Assembly: GCF_949628265.1 (NCBI RefSeq)
Contig: NC_088786.1
Location: forward strand, 17,546,001-17,610,000
Source of the DNA: Cloeon dipterum
Taxonomy: Eukaryota > Arthropoda > Insecta > Ephemeroptera > Baetidae
DNA length: 64,000 nt
Reading direction: 5' to 3'
The notes under the pieces are model-generated. The model was not told the DNA's origin and did not search any database. It worked only from the letters and a program-made list of their open reading frames with translations. A program made the position numbers and the translations under genes. This document shows positions 61,701 through 64,000 of the stretch, in pieces. Position 1 is the first letter of the stretch, and each line of letters begins with the position of its first letter.

Positions 61701-64000
61701 AATTTATAGGAGAAGATAAATAGTAAAATTATGAATAGGAAAGCTAGAATATCAATTTTACGGAGGGATTTTCTTTCTTACATTTTTAAAAAAACTATTA
61801 ACAAATGAAGAGGAATTGTCCAATTATCAATTCGATTGAAAGCCTCAGTTTTATAAGATTTAGATAGTTTTTCAATAGACACCAGAAACAAATCAAACCA
61901 GCGCTAAAAAAAACTGTTCTTGGTTTCTTTTATTTTTTAAGTGGATCACATTTACAGTGCTTCAAATATACAACATTGCTAACTTCAAGAAGTGGGGATC
62001 CTCGAATTGATTATTTCATTATTTGTGATACGTACAATTACAATTAGCGTAAATTCATTTCTAAAATTTACAATAATCAAATCAGGACTGAGTAACAGTA
62101 AAAGTTAAGAATTTTACACATTTTTCAAAATCTTTGCGGCAGCGGAGATTGCTATTAATTTCCGGCAAAGGGTTGAATTTTATTTATTATTTAAATACTT
62201 TCAATACTAGTCAAAAGAAGTTTAAAAAATTGCAATTCTTTCTTTCACACATTTTTTCATTTAAAACTTAGTAACAACTACTTTGCCCCCTATGAAAAAC
62301 AAAACTAGAATTTTGAAACAACTTTTTACATAGTTATTCATCTGGTCAGTTTTGATGAGAAAATTTTAGTCCATAAATTTTCCTGAGGCTTCTCTCCTGC
62401 TTGCCTCCCATTCATACTCTCTTCTGAATGTTTTCGATATATATGTTTATTCAATGAACTTGAGCTCTATATTCTGCTTTGGCAAATATTCATAAGGAGA
62501 AGTGCTTTTCCCTGTCTATAAATCCGGCGGCGCAGAAAAACGAAGTCACCGGCGCGTTTTTAAAAATTCCATTCCTCGTCTCGGCGGCGAATTCGTTTTC
62601 TTCTTGTGCTCGAAAATAAAGGAAAGGAAGGAAGGAAGGAAGGGAGGGAGGCAAGTTGGAAGTCAGTCGGTTTCTCAGTGGGCAGGCAGGTAGTGTATAA
62701 CGTATTATGGTCTGCAGTCTCATGAAACTTTGATGCCCGCTCTAACACCCGACTTTATTTACCGTCCAATCCAACTAGTCCGCCCGGAGAGAAGCCACCG
62801 CGCCATAAACTACGCTGCACACATGCCCTAGTTGAATTTCGGCCCACATTGTGCTTTTTTGCTGAGAGGAAGGGAAAAAAGACAAACCTACAACTTTCGG
62901 GGCGCTGCCGCAACGAAAAAGGCACTTTATCAATAAATCCATTATTTTCAATTACTCGAAAGGAGACAAGTTCTCTCCGCTCCCTCGCTCTCTGCTATTT
63001 GCACATTTGCAGCGCGCGTCTCGTTTGAATTATTTATCGCACTGCGTGGCATGACTCAATTCAGCACGACGAATTGCTGCTGCTAACCGATCTCGCGCGA
63101 TGAATGTGTGGTTTTGCGAATAATAATCGCATTTTAACTGCACTTTGGGTTGAATGGGCCTCGAAGGAAAAAACAGCCTGCTAAATCAACGATTGAAAAA
63201 TGATTAAACCAACGCAGGTATGCAATTTCCACAAGCTTGCTTTACTCCAGATTAATTAATAATGTCTTATCACCATACATCTACATCATCTGTTTATTGT
63301 TCCGTTGTTCAGGAGAATATTCTTTAAATAATCGGCTATTAAACTTTCAATATTTTGTTTAACTTGTCAAGTGCCTTGAGTAAAAGCCGTACATTTTCTT
63401 TTCATTTTAAACAATAAATCGATTTCCACGAGTTAAAATTTTGGAAATGTGCAATTTTTGACATCGAATTATGCGTTCTCTGGATGCTTGGTTAGCATGG
63501 TTTTGAGGAATTTTAAATGAATAATATGAAAGCGTGGAACGACTCGCAATATATCAAGGGAAATTTTAAGAAAGGTTCACAACCAGCCTCCCTTGTGAGA
63601 AAATTCTCTCTTACTAAATATCACTAGCCCAAGAATAACTCACTAATTGAAGTGAAATTTCTGCCACCTAATTATGTAATTAATTATTTGGTACGCATTA
63701 CATTTTCCTTCTGGCCAATTAGGCCCGAAAATGAAAACTCAGCAGTCATGCAATCTCAGCCTGGGCAAACACCGAATGGTGAAACATTTTGTGCAAACAG
63801 AACGGCAAGCAAACAGAAATCGAAAATGCAGAGCTGAAAATCGACGTGGAGTGGGCGGACAGGCAAGGCCCATATTGTGCATATTATCGTCACGAGTCTC
63901 CATCCCAAGGGTTGAAAAGTGACGAGGCACCCATTTGTTTTGAATGCGCGCTCTTAAGAGTAGAACTGCACTTGACGGCTGAGCAAACCGTCGGCGTTTG
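58760..64000. other. Gene-poor DNA to the window end
   Basis: No exon supported. GC-rich islands near 59.5-59.65, 60.1-60.35, 61.2-61.56 and 62.75-63.1 kb, a (GCC)n run near 61226-61246 and a GGAA-type repeat at 62621-62652. A short block similar to the start of a family C copy lies near 63416-63450. Confidence 0.3.
62621..62652. repeat. GGAA/GGGA tetranucleotide repeat
   Basis: Short run of GGAA units passing into GGGA units. Confidence 0.8.

Noticed and set aside
1..64000. tRNA, rRNA and well-known conserved insect microRNA sequences
   Set aside because: I looked by eye for T-loop/B-box patterns and for several well-known microRNAs (let-7, bantam, miR-1, miR-8, miR-9, miR-184) and found none; a covariance-model scan would settle it.

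Overview
The window looks like nuclear DNA of an insect or another arthropod. Introns are mostly 52-75 bp with GT-AG ends, intergenic DNA is AT-rich and broken by short CpG-rich islands, GA and AT microsatellites are present, and the recognisable genes encode chitin-binding peritrophin/mucin proteins and a C-type-lectin-like protein. I see no bacterial operon, tRNA, rRNA or CRISPR array. A mayfly-like or other early-branching insect is possible, but that is a guess.

Left end (about 1.3-16 kb), gene-bearing. On the minus strand, 1342-3153, lies a C-type-lectin-like gene of about seven exons whose last four exons are convincing. On the plus strand follow three secreted chitin-binding genes: A (4354-5286, signal peptide, TTSTSP mucin repeat, two CBM14 domains), B (6406-8377, signal peptide, CBM14, an 8-cysteine module, a Ser/Thr mucin of 12-residue repeats, and a second 8-cysteine module) and C (15058-15875, signal peptide, CBM14, one 8-cysteine module). 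B and C share every equivalent intron position and phase, so they are tandem paralogs. The 8-cysteine module, seen three times with nearly fixed spacing, is the most interesting protein feature here. All three products are expected to be secreted and to act on chitinous matrices such as the peritrophic membrane or cuticle. A possible first coding exon of another gene is at 9050-9166.

Middle (16-30 kb). Mostly noncoding AT-rich DNA with CpG-rich islands near 17.3-17.7, 18.2-18.6, 19.6-19.9, 22.5-23.1 and 27.1-27.5 kb. These could be promoters, 5' UTR exons or enhancers. At 30102-30694 two exons with matching phase encode the start (MIPSFTSGSTPG) of a Ser/Ala/Gln-rich protein that I do not recognise. 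Its remaining exons are not identified here.

Right part (30.7-64 kb). Very gene-poor, as expected for a long intron or regulatory DNA. It holds a nearly perfect 1.97-kb inverted repeat (38356-40324, arms of about 848 bp around a 273-bp spacer, flanked by a GGA triplet on both sides), a possible alternative first coding exon at 48162-48239 downstream of a CpG-rich block, and several microsatellites. At least four families of diverged interspersed repeats can be matched by eye across the window.
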